A DNA stretch of 64,000 bases, from the NCBI RefSeq assembly GCF_036373705.1, contig NC_089855.1, positions 33,630,719 to 33,694,718 of the forward strand. The letters run 5' to 3'. Both the position numbers and the translations under genes were made by a program. Under the pieces are notes generated by a model. It saw only the letters and a list, made by a program, of their open reading frames with translations. It made no database searches and had not been told where the DNA came from. Positions 44,778 to 58,064 of this stretch are shown here, piece after piece. Every line of letters starts with the position of its first letter. Within the stretch, counting starts at the first letter, position 1. The stretch comes from Amia ocellicauda. Its lineage: Eukaryota; Chordata; Actinopteri; Amiiformes; Amiidae.

Positions 44778-47340
44778 CTATCAAATAAAAATGTGGCATA
44801 TTCCTTCATTATGCAGTTTTATTAATGTTCCTTTTGTATAACATGCAGCACCATTGCAGAGATATGTATAAGACACAGTGGAAGTAGGCAGATATAAAAC
44901 CCACATTAATGTATTTGACAGCCCTGCAAGCTAGCAGTATCTGTCCAGATCCAAGGCCTGCAATTTACAGTGCATATATTCACAACAGAAGGGAATAGAT
45001 TCCATTGTATCTTTCCTAGCTGCTTACACGTATGAACCATGGCTGCTCTGAAGCATATCACATTTCATAAGCCGCATTCTTCAATGACAGAAAGCCATTT
45101 TTGTGTTTTCATACAACTAATAAAGCTCCCAAGTTTCAACTGATTAAATGTTCAGGCTTGGAACAGGGACCTCATTCGGACTAAATTGTATATTACCTTG
45201 CATGGGTTCCGAAGTCATTTCTATTCATCACATTTCTATGGCAACACCAACACACTGTGGGCCTATAGATTTCAAGGCAGGAGCTTGCTTCACCAGATTA
45301 TGTCAAATAAAGCTGAACAAGGTTAGTCTTAAAAAATATTCAATACTTATTTTACACTCTCTGTAAACAAGTAAAATAAAGCAACACTCTTTCCACTAAT
45401 TTTACTGTGTATCATGTATAACATTAGCTTATAAACTATTTAAATAAAAACAGGGAAACGGACTCAACAGTCTTTATAAGTATTTTATGTCTGATGTTTA
45501 CAATACAATATGGTCACAAAAAAATATTTCGAATAACAGTAAATTATCTTAACATGCCCGGCAAATTATGTATTCCATTTATGGCTGAATTATTTTAATT
45601 GATTTATCCAGAATGCTCTGTGGGGATTAAAATCTTAAAAGATGACAACATTCACACACAAGAAAATAAATAACAATGGGAAACATTTTCATTTCCTGTA
45701 AGCATCCTATACTCTAGGCTACAGGGAAAAAAATCCTTTCACCTTCAAAAATTCCTTTACCTTATAACAGGTCTTTATGCAATTAGGAAAACAAAGGACA
45801 AATGTTGAAATGGTCTAGAGTTACAAAACCAATTTGCCACTTGCATAATAGTACAAGGTTTTCTTGTTCGAGGGCAGTATGCAAATGATGCAATCCATGG
45901 GAGAAATGCGTCTATCCCAATGGTAATTTCTTTAAATTGAAACACCTCATAGTGTAAGCTAGCTGTTCTCTTTATGACTTGCGCTCTGCATCACACTCCT
46001 TCTGGATCTACTTAATGTAAGTAGAAACTAATTGTTTCCTTGTTTTCATGAAGGAAAGTCAAACTTAAATTATGGAGTAAATTATATGCATTATACAATT
46101 CACAGAATGTGAATTTCTTTTAGATATGGTATATTACTGTATTGGTTTATTCAAGGGTGCTGGCGCTTGTTTTTAGTTAGCCCCCCAATTTCTATCACCA
46201 TTAAGTTTTAGATCTGGGGTCTGACCACAAATGCTACTCATACAAAGGTAAGTCTAACTTCCCCCTCTGATTTTATAGGACAAATCTCACATCTATCTGC
46301 TACTGTTTGAAAGGAAACGTTTACATATAATATACTGTGATTTGGGACATGCTAAATTTGCCGATAACCTGGCTGTTGAATACTGTAAGTATAGAGGGGT
46401 CTGGAATTGGTAGCAATAACTGAATCCTATCGAGATTGTTATTTTTAGCTTTCTTTGAAAGGTTCTCATTAAGGAATAATATATTTTCTGCAGATCTACA
46501 TTTTTCCAGAGTTCTAATTCAAGTTATATTTTGTTTTATATTACTTTTATTTTTCTTACTGAAATCCTTTTTTAAATTTTAGAATTTTTGGGAAATATTT
46601 AGTTTTGATACTAAATTAAAATATTTTTAAATATAGTTATTATGCATTTATAACGTGCCCTGTTTGTGTTAATAACTAAAGTATTACTAACAGCTTCAAG
46701 GCACATACTTAAAATATTTTACATGAAAACCTCAAACATATTTTACAACTAATATTTTTCTTACGTAGGGAACAATCAACACTACATGGGAATATATTGT
46801 TTTTTCATGAGGTATTTGCAGTTAATGTGATCAGACATTATGTAGATTGCTGTCATGGGCACATCTCACAGTGCCCATCCCACACAACCACTATCCCAAA
46901 AGATCAATCCAAAATGTCCGTCACAGATTTATAACATAAAGATTTACCTATTTTATCTAACTTCCCATGATGGTTTAAGAAAGCAAAAGTAGTAACATGT
47001 AAACTTTACTTGGAAAAGCTCCAAATTACAGGGCTTGTTTTTAAAGCATTCAACTTGGTGTTGACATGAGTAAATATATAACACTTATATGGAGTGTAAG
47101 TCAATTTTTCCCAGAATTGTCAAATACATTAAAAAAATAAAAAGCCTGATTCCCTTATAATTACGAGAAAACCTGTGTCACCTCCTGCTATATGTGAGAA
47201 ACAGTTTATATCAAATAGAGCAAATTATGAAAACACACTGTCAAATTGCCTTACGTTTTCTGGGTAATGTCCCTTTTGTTTGTCTTATTGTGTATTGCAG
47301 CTAGGGTGTGTAATAAAACACCTACTTCTACTTCTACTTC
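44778..47340. other. Intergenic, nothing recognised
   Basis: AT-rich region ahead of the KCNE1-like gene. It ends in a CTACTT repeat (47323-47342) that doubles as the pyrimidine tract before a CAG at 47343-47346. No other feature recognised. Confidence 0.45.
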
Positions 47341-47353
47341 TACAGTGTGAGCC

Positions 47354-47764
47354 ATGGAGGCAGTGAACAAAACACAACTTGACTTACTTCTCATGACCTT
47401 CTTGCAGAGCAACAAGAACCACACAAAGCAAATGACTAAGGCACCTAGAACGGTGTGGGACGCCCTCTATGTGGTTATCATCTTTGGATTGTTCTTTGGC
47501 TGTGTTCTGTTCTCCTTGATGTCCAACAACATCTTCTCCGACAAGAGCAACACAGAACTGAAGGTCTACTGTGAATTCACCAATAACCAAAAAACAAAAA
47601 TCAAAAAGAAAAGAAATGGTTTGTTCACCAAGAAAAACAAGAAAACACCTGACCTCACCATTGAAAACAGCACTGTCATTGAACTACACGGAGTCTCGTC
47701 CATGTGCACTTGCTTAGAGGACGTGACCGACTCTCCCACAGTGTCTTCATGCACTCAATTATAA
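47354..47764 (+). CDS. KCNE1-like single-pass membrane protein (divergent)
   Basis: 136 residues in one exon. ATG in strong context (GCCATGG), just after a likely AG acceptor at about 47346, which fits KCNE genes, whose coding part lies in one exon after a 5' UTR intron. Features: Asn sequons at N5 (NKT) and N22 (NHT), extracellular in a type I topology; one hydrophobic segment near 35-57, DALYVVIIFGLFFGCVLFSL; then a basic, Ser/Thr-rich tail. Human KCNE1 also has a sequon at N5 and EALYVLMVLGFFGFF in its membrane segment. The hallmark juxtamembrane SKK-EHSNDPF is absent. It is convergent with KCNE2 about 2.7 kb away, as KCNE1 and KCNE2 are on human 21q22. Alternative: another small single-pass protein of that locus such as SMIM34. 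AATAAA lies just after the stop (47767). Confidence 0.6.
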   Translation: MEAVNKTQLDLLLMTFLQSNKNHTKQMTKAPRTVWDALYVVIIFGLFFGCVLFSLMSNNIFSDKSNTELKVYCEFTNNQKTKIKKKRNGLFTKKNKKTPDLTIENSTVIELHGVSSMCTCLEDVTDSPTVSSCTQL

Positions 47765-47767
47765 AAA

Positions 47768-50400
47768 TAAAATAAAATAAAATAAAATGCTACTTATAGA
47801 TGGTTCAGGTTTGTCTAGGGTTAAAATCCAAGTTCCCCTAGTGTATTTAATTTTCTTTCTTAAAGTCAATCCTCCATATGTTACACTACAGCTTGTTGAA
47901 TTGTACCTCGGAATGTCTTTTTTTATAGCAGACTTTTCCTCTGTAACAAAATCTACTAATGAAACATCTGTTTCAAGTTGATTCCTCCAAATACAATATT
48001 TAGAAAAAGAAGCATTAAAAAAATATTAAAACTGTGAAGACTATACTGATAATACATAGTCCTGGTCTATTTTTTTTATCACAGATTTAAACTAACTTCA
48101 TAGGCTACAAACAAAAGAAAACCAGGAAAAAAATAAAAAATTCCAACATAATAATTTAATAAATTGAAAAGCAAAACCCCTGTCAACAACAACTCCTTAA
48201 TGTGGTACTACTAGTAATATTTGTCTTTCGTTTTCCGCAGGCTTTTGTTATCCATCTTAATGTGCCTACAGATGAGCAGATCTCTGCTTTTAATGTTTGT
48301 GCTTTATGAGAAAATTGATTCATCTTGACGGCAATTTCATTCCCATTACAATCCTAGAATTGGTTATTAGGAACTCTGGTTGTCAGCCAATCAGTCAGAG
48401 CCAGATCGAATAACTTTAGATACGCTCAGATCAGATGTTGTACAAATGTAGCCGGGGCACAGGCCTTGTCTTGTCTTGTATTCCAATACAAGAGAGCCGG
48501 TATAGGCAAAAATACAGAAATAAATACATACATAAAGATGAAATCATTGTACCCAGTTTGTCAGTTCATTCAGTGTTTAACAGTTATTATTGATGATTCA
48601 TGATTTTTTTCACACTTGTGTTTATTTTTGTGATTATGAATTTGTGTGAGTTTTTTTAAAAATTTTATGTACAGATTGTAAATTTAAACTACGGTTCATT
48701 CCGCTCATTAATACAAATGAAGGATTTATTTATTAAAGTCATGTGAACTCATCAAAAAGGTCAAACGCGTTAATGATGTACATCCTATTGCCAGATTGGA
48801 ATTCCATATGAATATGAATATACCATATGAATTCCCCAATTTATAACTCCTACTGATGAAAGATTCATCTACCTTGACTACAACATTTGAATAGCTTGGG
48901 AGTGGACGTATGGACACATAAAGAAAGGCTAACCGCATCTTAAAATTAAGTTCATTTTAATTAATTTAAAATTATGTTAAATTCATTTTGGCTGTCAGTG
49001 TCCATGAGGTAGAAATACTGTACTGATGAGTTAACAATCTGATACACACTTAATAAACCATGCTAAAGGCGATTTAAAAAAATGTAGCAGTAATGATAAA
49101 GCAAACGAGGAATGTGGGTTCTTAATTTGAGAGAAATACTGTTTTGATGAGATGACAAATGATCTGTGCATTTTTGTAGACAATGCTTTAGCATTAATCA
49201 CATTTAACACTTTTACTAGTTTTCCACAAGAACTCCAACAAGCCCTTGAAAATGTGTGAGCTGAGTTTAACAGTTTCTTAACAGACTTTGGAAGAATACT
49301 AAGCACAGGGAATACAGAAGGATTGTAACTTTTTTTTTTTTTCATGTGACAACCTGGTTTAGCGAAAATAAAATCTCTGATCAATGTGGAGCTGTAAACA
49401 CTGCAATGGAAGGTAGAGTTACATGGAGCATGTAACTACTGTGTGCCTGGGGCTTCTCAGCTGTTGATCTGTGTATGAACACAGCCCCCACTGTAAACAA
49501 GAGGCCACACAGCAGCTGGGTCACTTTCCCAATTAACACTGGGAGGAATGCAGGCTGGAGAAGCTGGGGAGCTATGGAGCAGGACAACGTTGCCACCTAG
49601 AGTGGGTATAGTGAATTGCACCAGAAAAGTGAAAACAATTACATTGCTACACAACCTACTTACACAATCGAAAAAACAGCTTGATGGTAATCTGATTACA
49701 CATGTCAGCATTGGGTCTCTGGTATAATTACATCAACTTCAATGCCACAGTTTGTAAAATACTGGGCATATTATATGTAACTTATTTAATTCTGTAAACT
49801 TATAATGCTTAAATATTAATTGTAAAGTTGATAACCAGTTGAAGAAGAAGAATACATTATTTAAAAGCTGTATAACTTACTTTTACATTTCTTGCAGAGG
49901 ATTTTTTTTTCTTCAGTAAAAAAGAATCATCAATACCCAGTCATTTCAATGATTCAATGAGATTAAGATTTATTTATTGCCATGGCATAACACCAGGGCA
50001 ATTACAGTGTGATTGTTGCTCGACAGCCCATTTATTTATTTGATTGATTGAATGTAATGATTGAAACAAAGCAACAATGCATTAAAGATCACATTCTTAA
50101 AATAATTAGTATAATTCACAACTTTAGTTACAAATCTTTGGTACTGATCTTAAATGTACTAGTACTGCTCAGTCCAACTACAACACAGTTGGCTCCAAGG
50201 TGTTGATTGTTGATATTTTAATAACTGTCTTGCAAAGGTGATATTTAAAAAGGGGGAAAAGGAAAGATGGCAAAACTTCTGTGCTTACTTTGTGATGGTG
50301 AAATCATGGTGGTGCTAAACTATCAGCTGTCTTCTGCGCTACAGGTCTACAATTCCTGAACCTCTTCCTCTACTGTGATTCTGAGTTTTGCTATGGCCAG
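47768..50400. other. Intergenic between the convergent KCNE-type genes
   Basis: Contains an AAAAT run (47765-47788), which includes the likely poly(A) signal of the plus-strand gene, and TTTATT near 49969-49976, an AATAAA on the minus strand that could serve KCNE2. A small AATTCCATATG / CATATGAATT palindrome lies at 48799-48838. Nothing else recognised. Confidence 0.4.
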
Positions 50401-50423
50401 TCAATGGGAAGAGGTCATGGTGA

Positions 50424-50783
50424 TTAGGGCTCCTCGTAGGACTTTGTCGTGGGGTTTGTGTGCAAGTTATGGTCCATGGTGAGAATCTGATTCTTTAGCT
50501 TGGCCGTCCAGTCCTCCTCGATGTACTTGTGGTAGGGGTCGTCGGAGTGCTCTCGTCTCTTCGACTTCACCGTGCTCACCAAAATGGCCACGATGATGAA
50601 GGCGAACATGCCAATCATCACCATCAGGTACCAGATGACGTTGTCAAAGTTTTCTTCCGCCAGACGCTTGTCCAGGATTTCCTTTGCCTGGGTCTGATTC
50701 TTGTTCCAGCTGCTCAGGTAGTCAACCAAGACCTTCTTCAGGGATTCCTCCAGGCTCTGTGTGAAATTAGTGGCAGATGACAT
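50424..50783 (-). CDS. KCNE2: KCNE2 potassium channel beta subunit
   Basis: Single-pass accessory subunit (MinK-related peptide 1) that modulates KCNQ1, hERG and other voltage-gated potassium channels at the plasma membrane. 119 residues in one coding exon. The start at 50783 (MSSATNFTQSLEES) follows an AG acceptor (complement of 50794-50795) with a T-rich tract, so a 5' UTR exon lies upstream; the apparent longer open frame to 50873 is intronic. Sequons at N6 and N29 match human positions. The membrane segment, about 49-72, reads VIWYLMVMIGMFAFIIVAIL and is followed by STVKSKRREHSDDPYHKYIE, the family's juxtamembrane signature, nearly identical to human KCNE2. No damage seen. Confidence 0.96.
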   Translation of the reverse strand: MSSATNFTQSLEESLKKVLVDYLSSWNKNQTQAKEILDKRLAEENFDNVIWYLMVMIGMFAFIIVAILVSTVKSKRREHSDDPYHKYIEEDWTAKLKNQILTMDHNLHTNPTTKSYEEP

Positions 50784-50799
50784 TGTAAGACCTGCAAGA

Positions 50800-52379
50800 C
50801 AGAAAAAAAAAAAACATTTATTGAGTTGTAACAAAATGAAAAGCCATGTCCACATGGTGTCTACACCGAGCACAAGGCTAAAGATGGACTCTATACATTA
50901 ATAATTGGTACAGATCACAGAATTGGAAGATTCTGTAGCTCCTTTTGTAAATATGCTGAGCTGGACTTTTTGCTCATTTCATACAGTTTGGAAGGAGTGG
51001 ATGTCCTGTCACATAAAATGACCTTCCATACAACATCTTCAATCAGTGGCCTCCATCCCTGAGCTACACAGTTGTATCATATTTTATAGGTTTGAATACC
51101 GCACTGGTCAGATAGAAGTGATCAAGTACACTTGTCTGCTTTTTGTGGAATGTTATCAGAGTTTTGCTCAGGGGTTCATATAGTTTAAATGAAGCTCCTA
51201 ATATGTCCTAATAAGACTGTAGGCTAACCTTGCATTATGTAGATTCTGTGGTTCTTTGGAGATACTGAAAACATCTGTAGATTTCCAAATTTCCAATAAG
51301 GTTTATAATTGTTATCTTGGCTCATTAAACACATGTGTAGCACCTGGTTCTGATAACATTTGTCAAAGTCTGTGATATAATTTGCAACAAGATGCAATAT
51401 ATTGTAATGCAGGGCTATTGGTATAAATCTTCTATTTTCCATTTTGTGTTTCTGCTTTCTCTTGTGTTTCAGCACCATCTACTGATGGCTTAACAGTGCA
51501 CCACAGTAAAAAAAAAAAAGCCATATAAAAAATTATATAAATATTATAAATTTGTACTTAAGTGCAAGTCTCCATGAAATTCCCACAATGCATTAACACA
51601 AAACATAAATCAAATACATTTTAAAAATGTTATCTATTGGAAAAACTTTGGACCATCTTGTGTATCGTTTAAATGTTGATCTGTCCTGACTGCTTGACAC
51701 CAAGCCTGCATCTTGGTAAATTTTGATCTGGTCACAGTGCCAATGGGACAAGAGCCATTATTGGTAGCTGTACCTTGGACTTCCAAACAATTACCATAAC
51801 TTAGATAAGAAGTTGGAGGAGAAAACAGAAGACATTGTTTTTACGAGACTCCAACACCTTTTGTTACCCTTGAGGGCTTTGACTTGTCACCCCTGTTTCA
51901 GAAGCCATCTACTGATAATTGAGTTACTTTGCCAAGCTACAAACAAAGTTACTTTACCTTTTTACCCTTTATGCTCTCTTTATTGAGCTGTTGAATCTAT
52001 TTCACCTTCTTTGTCATAATGAAAAACAAAATTATTTGTATTGACTTTGTTTCTTTTTAAATACAGTGTGTGGACAGGATCTCTCTTTCCTTTTAATGTT
52101 TGTTTTCCTTCACACACCTGCAATATAGTATTATCCTTTTTTGCTTAATTTTGAATCGGTACATTTTGAGTGCTGCTTTTTTTTTATTTTTTAATCTTGT
52201 CATTTATTTGTCAGTTGCTCCATCTTTGATAGGTTAACATTTTTGCTGAAATCAATGGTCTAACACAAACGCAAACCACTACTTTTGCTTTTGAACAAAC
52301 ACTCTGATACTCTATGGCAACAGCTGAATTATCTTTTTTCAAAAAGAAGTGAGGCTAAAACATTAAGTGAATAATGGAG
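50800..52379. other. KCNE2 5' intron/flank, nothing recognised
   Basis: Upstream of the KCNE2 coding exon on the minus strand. It must contain the 5' UTR exon and promoter if the acceptor at 50795 is used, but I could not locate them. AT-rich with short A/T runs. Confidence 0.4.
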
Positions 52380-54260
52380 GGTCAACAGAATACTAAGAGA
52401 ACTTCAGAAGGTGCCCACATTGGCCCACAACAGTGACTTCTGCACTCAATGGTGTGAAATCCTTAACAAAGCCTATTTGGATTTGTCTCTTGTGGTGATA
52501 GATTTCACAAAAAATGAACTAGTTAAGACAAACAGTTTTGGCAGAAATTAAACAAAAGATTCAAGATCTCTGTGTTCAATCTGAGATTCAAACTCCAGAG
52601 AAAGCTCTGAAATCTGATCTAGAGCTATACCACAATGATATACAGAAGACTAAGATCAGTAAATTCAAAAGGGATACCATAGACTACAGAGATGATCAAG
52701 TTTACCCATGGATCCATCTTCTTATGTAAGTTTACTCAACAAAGGACTATAATTTGTTCCTACCCCAAAAGTTAATCCTTTCTCTCTGAAGATGGAAATG
52801 TTTCAGTGTTTCAGAAATTTAAGATTGAAGTGTTACTATAACAGGACCAAAGGACCGGCTTCTGATAATTCACAGTTATCCAGTTATTTTTCATAGAGAC
52901 CTTTCAGGATCAAGAGCACATTCTGCCCACCCCTCTCCAATTCATCTTTGGACATCTTCTGACGCCTGATAGAGAGTAACATTGGAAAGGTAATGGATGA
53001 GAATGCATTTCCTTTATTTTCTGATCTTGGTATGTCTGAAACATGCTTGTCTGAAATGTATGTCTGAAACATGTGGGGCACCAAATGTAAAACAGCGCAC
53101 CATTTTTTGTGTGTCTTTTTTCCAGATTTAGTAAATACTTAAGTAGTTTTTCCCACACATATACACACACATATATATATATATTTCAATCAATACTTAA
53201 ATAAATGCTAAATAAAAAATAAACTTGATAAGGGGATATGCTTTGATGATTGTAATTATGTCTAAAACTATGTACAACCAGGAAGTGCTATGCCTCCTAG
53301 AAGACAAAATCTTTTATACATTTTTGCCCTCTGATCCTACTAACATTTAACATTTCCACTGATAATGTTCTTAAAGATGCTCATGCAAAGTATTTTATTA
53401 CAGATGCAGAATTGAAATATTTGTTGAATGATAATCCTACTAAACCAATATTCTACATTATCCCAAAGGTACATAAATCTCTTATTAATCCACCTGGCAG
53501 ACCCATAGTGACAGTTAGCAACTTTGGATTTCCAACTTTCTGAATTGCTTTATAAGACCCCTGGTGGAGGACTTGCTCAGCTACATTAAAGATACGTGTG
53601 ATTTTTTGTCCTGCCCTAATTCTTTAGGAGATTTAGACTCTGATATTATACTTGCTACCTTTGATATATCTAGTCTCTATACAAAAATACCACATGTTGA
53701 GGGTCTACAGTCTATTGAACAATTTTTAAATTGCCGCTCTGATATGCAACCCCCCACAGAACTTATATATTTTTGTTGAGGTTGTTCTTACAAAAAAATA
53801 GTTTAAAGATCGATATAATTGGCAAATAAATGACACTGCAATGGGAGACAAAATGGATCTGTATCTGGGGTATCTTGAGCATCTTTATATTTGGAATAAC
53901 ACAATTTTCTCTAAGAATCTTGTTTTCCATAAAAGATACATTGATTATGTTTTTGTGATTTGGAAGGGTTCGGCTGATGAAAGGGATAATTTTTTGTAGT
54001 ACATTAATAGTTGGAGGAGCAATGCTAACAGTGCACACCCTCTTCTTCTGAAAAAAAGGTTTGCCATACAGCCAGTTCTTGAGGCTTTGGAGAATTTGCT
54101 CTGATGAATTAGATTAATTATATGCTGACTTTTACAGAGAGGTTACCCTAACAGTTGGTTCCTTCCAGTACTTAAGAAATGCCTTGATGCTTTTAGGGAT
54201 AGCCTCATTGGGAGACAAGAGAAGTAACCCAAGTAGTTTTCCTGTATTGTCAAAACCTCC
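52380..54260 (+). mobile_element. Penelope-like element (PLE), decayed
   Basis: N-terminal domain remnant at about 52535-52720: IQDLCVQSEIQTPEKALKSD and KFKRDTIDYRDDQVYPW. Reverse transcriptase blocks: IFYIIPKVHKSLINPPGRPI (53450-53510), LLSYIKDTCDF, LATFDISSLYTKIPHVEGLQ (53650-53710), NDTAMGDKMD (53830-53855, degraded AMG motif) and IDYVFVIWKGSADE (53940-53980). The IPKVHK, RPIV, SLYT-IPH and ID--F-IW motifs are typical of Penelope-type reverse transcriptases. Several frameshifts and stops; the GIY-YIG endonuclease end was not found. Confidence 0.75.
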
Positions 54261-57162
54261 TTAAATCATTTAAGCCATGAAATCAAACATATTGTCAAAA
54301 AACATCTCTATTTCCCTATAATGAACACAAACAAAATTATTCTGTGACATTAATTACCACTCCCACCCAAATCCTATTTTAAGTGTCATATATTTTTCAC
54401 ACTTTACCTGATTTAGCTTCCAGTGTATCAGTATTCCTGTTGTGTGTTGTTCGCCAATAAACAGACTAGTTAGGTTTAGAGGCATGAAGTGAATAGGCAA
54501 AAAAAAATATTACAAAATAAATTTTAAAGTCCTAGCTATTAACAGTATATCAAACGAATATGCAACATGTGATGTCTGTGAAGTTACAAAAATATACAGC
54601 TGATATATCAGTATTCTGATACACAATGTATGCTTGTAATATACCTACTGCTTTTGGTATTATGACCTTTTTGGTAAATTACATTTGTGTCCTATATTTT
54701 CTAAGCTAAATTAAATTGTTATGCATTTGATAAACCAGGGCCCTGGGTCAATGTGACCCTGACATCCCTGTGGATAGGACTAAGATCTTGTGTTGGTTCA
54801 CTTGTATAGAGTAAGACCCATAGATCTCTACTGGCTTTCTTACTTTCTTAAAGGAACCAAGTATATCCCCAGCTAATGAAAATGGAAAGTGAAAAGGTGA
54901 AACCACACTCCGCATACGCTGTGATCAAATCAGTAACACAGGAGCCGGCACCAAAAAAAACAGGCTAGGTGAAATAGTTTGTTAGTATAAAAATAGTTTA
55001 ATAGTATAAAAACAGTACTAGTCAAATGGAGAAACAAAGTAATCCAGAACATTCCCTTCCTACCCCAAATATCCCTTGACTTTGCATTGTACAGCACGAA
55101 AAATATACAGATAAAGTGATTTAGTAGTTGGACTTACTGTTAACTGCAGAATCCAGCAATCACAATATCTCTTCCCCTTATGACTTTGTGAAAAAGCAGG
55201 CAGTGGCTTTGTAACCAGTGGCCTGAAGAAAAGCCTGACAAAAACAAAAGGAAAAAAGGACAAAGGCTTACTTCACATTTTGTTTGTTCTGCTCATTGGG
55301 GCACTAATTTAATCTTGGTTTTGGTTTAATATATCACACAGAGAAAGATAAAAACCTGGTGAGTGACCCTGAGTTATTTCCACTCCTCCTTCCCTTTGCT
55401 CTGGTAAATAGGTTTCTCCCTGTGTGGCTCCAATCAATTTTTCAAGGTTATCTGTAAGATTTATTTGTGTTCCTAGCTCTTTCCTTGTTATAAAAAAGCC
55501 CACATTAATAGTAACTTTATTTGAAAAAATCAGGAGTGCCTGGTTCTCTATAGCAAAGCACTGCCAAATGATGTACTAAATCCACACCTGAACACTTAGT
55601 AAATTAATTTAGGAGGGAATAAATAATGGTTTCGGAAAACAGAAATCTGAAAATATATCTTAAATACATCTGTACCTCAACCATAGAAAAAGATATTCAG
55701 AAATAGGGACACTTTTCACATTCAGAGTAAACATAATCACACATCATGAATACCCTCTGGTTTCCACTAGATGGCAAAAGAGGACTTGTTGTTAAAGCTG
55801 AGGCACATTACATAAATGAGTATGAGGCCTGAAGATTTAGGGGTCATGTCAGCATTTATATAAATTGATATGACATTGGAACCACTATATGCAAAACATG
55901 CATTTATGTATTTGTTCAATGACAAACCAAGCAGGGTAATGTTGACCAACTATTTTTTTTTTTTTGTATTGCACCACAGATTATTGAGCTTCATGCTATA
56001 CATGACTTATAATAAACCTAAAAGTCTGGTTGTGGTTTTTTGAAATCCTCTCAAGTAATAATGTGGTATTATGTATCCTTACTTGTTCCAAATGTGCAAA
56101 ACAAATGTCTGTTATCTATTTTCTCCAAATTGCTATATGATGGAAACTCCAACAGCTACAAAACAATCTGTACAGAGAAAACCCGTCTGATGCCGCCCCC
56201 ACAAACTGCCAACCTGAAAGTGAAAACCTGCACCAACAGGTCTTAAAACCTAAGATAAGACTGATGGGGGCAAATGCCAGCTATATCTCATCCACAGCTG
56301 CACCCATTTATGCATTTGGACCCCTCCCTTTCCTAAAATCTGCAGGCCCATCAGGAGGATTAAAGATGCGACGAGTGATTATCACTTTGCCACCACCCCT
56401 GGGAACTCTAGATGTGTCATTTTCATTTGGGAATAATACTGAAAAGGTGGGTGGTACCTGATTTCACCTTTTCATTATAATATTGGCATGAACAATTGCT
56501 CAGTGTTAATGAGCCATGTATTCAACATTATAATTGTATAATTGTATAATTCTAGAGAAAGAGATTTGTTTTACAGTCATGCACTTGGAAAAAATACCTA
56601 GCATAAAATGCTTCTAATACTTCATTTAAAGTAGACAGTAAAAGAGAATAAAATAAAATCAGCTGACAGTGACTGGAAGAGCACCATTGACCAAGATAAT
56701 CAATAACATCTGGGGATTCCTTTTTATAAACGTATGCATCCATCAGGAATCTGACAAACATGGTCATCTTTATCGCTCTAAACAAAGCTTTTCACACTAT
56801 CTGAGCTTGGGCTATATGTAAGACACTAAAAAGGTCAATCATTAAATGGTGAAATCTGGTACCTTTGAGATCTGAAGTGACATGACTGTACCTTGGTGTG
56901 AGGCGATGCCTGGGCACAGTTATATTCGCCATCCACATTTGCCCCAAGACAATCATATGCAGATGATATTTAAGCAGTACAGAAACCTCTAGACGATGAT
57001 GAACAGATATAGTACACACTAGACTGCGTAGGTCGGTTTTGACGTTTTCAACGAGCTGTGTGTTAAAAACAGAGCACCTACAATGGAGATCTAGAATTTC
57101 TCTTGAAGTAGGGCAGACATAAATGAACTGACAGAACCATGGGCTGGAGAATCTGCATGTGT
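54261..57162. other. Intergenic, no gene recognised
   Basis: AT-rich, with many short chance frames on both strands. The minus-strand frame at 56792-57166 may be a LINE remnant, but I could not match it to a family. A TATAAAAATAGTTTAATAG direct repeat occurs near 54985-55015. Confidence 0.4.
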
Positions 57163-57164
57163 AC

Positions 57165-57330
57165 ACTACCGGTCAAAAGTTTTAGAACACCTCAATTTGT
57201 CCAATTTTTATTGAAATGTACGCAGTTTAATGTCTCAAGGTACTCTGAAATTAAACCATAGAACAAATAAACAATTGGAGATAAAAAATAAATCATGGAA
57301 TCATTTTGTTTAACACAATTTAACCCCTTA
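57165..57330 (+). mobile_element. Terminal fragment of a Tc1-like element
   Basis: Begins TACACTACCGGTCAAAAGTT then TTAGAACACC, the terminal repeat of a widespread fish Tc1 family, followed by about 140 bp of its leader. No transposase and no right end are found. Confidence 0.75.
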
Positions 57331-58064
57331 AGCTGATAAACCCCTCTGGTACCCTTAAAAGGGCACCATATCCGTGTGCTTTATTTAATCCCATGTGTTC
57401 TCTTTACTGTTGTGTTGTTTCCCAAGTGTTTGATATCGTATGAAAGCTGAGACTCTCAGCTTTCTAACAATGTGATCATTCTAACGATCAGATTCTCTGA
57501 AAAATGTGGGGAGTGGGGGGATAGTTGGTCTGAGTAGGAATTACAAATCTCAGAATATATTGACAATTATGACATATTCTGGAACCAGACAGTCTGCTAA
57601 TAAAAACAAGACCATCCACGTTTTGGTAGAAGCAACACACACCTGCAGAGAGCTCAAAATGTCAAGATGGAAAACTCTGTTTACAGTGTACTAATACACA
57701 ACGATTTTACATAATTGGATCTGAACTCTGTGTTTGATAGAACATCAAATAATATATACTGGATTAGACGTTAGATTGTTCTGAGCAAAACAAGCCTATT
57801 TGCAAAGAAATCCGATCGAACTGAGTGATCTGTGACCGTCTGAATGAGATCCCCTCCCAGAGCAGACTTTACCCCCGGGCTCTGAATGACGGCAACACGG
57901 AAACTGTAAATTGGATGAGTTTTAGAATGAAACTCACTGGTAGCCAAGAGAATAAGCTTTCAAATGATGTGTGCATTGTAGGAATACAGTGTAACTTCTA
58001 TGCACAGGAGCTGCGCATAACACTGCCAAATAATGCTTAAGAGGGTGTAGTAACAGTATATAAT

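Noticed and set aside
50784..50873. Upstream extension of the KCNE2 open frame (MLGVDTMWTW...)
   Set aside because: It crosses a T-rich tract and AG acceptor just before 50783, and residues from MSSATNFTQ align with the KCNE2 start, so the extension is intron read-through.
56792..57166. 124-codon minus-strand frame
   Set aside because: No family resemblance I can name with confidence. At best an old LINE piece; no splice or start context supports a gene.
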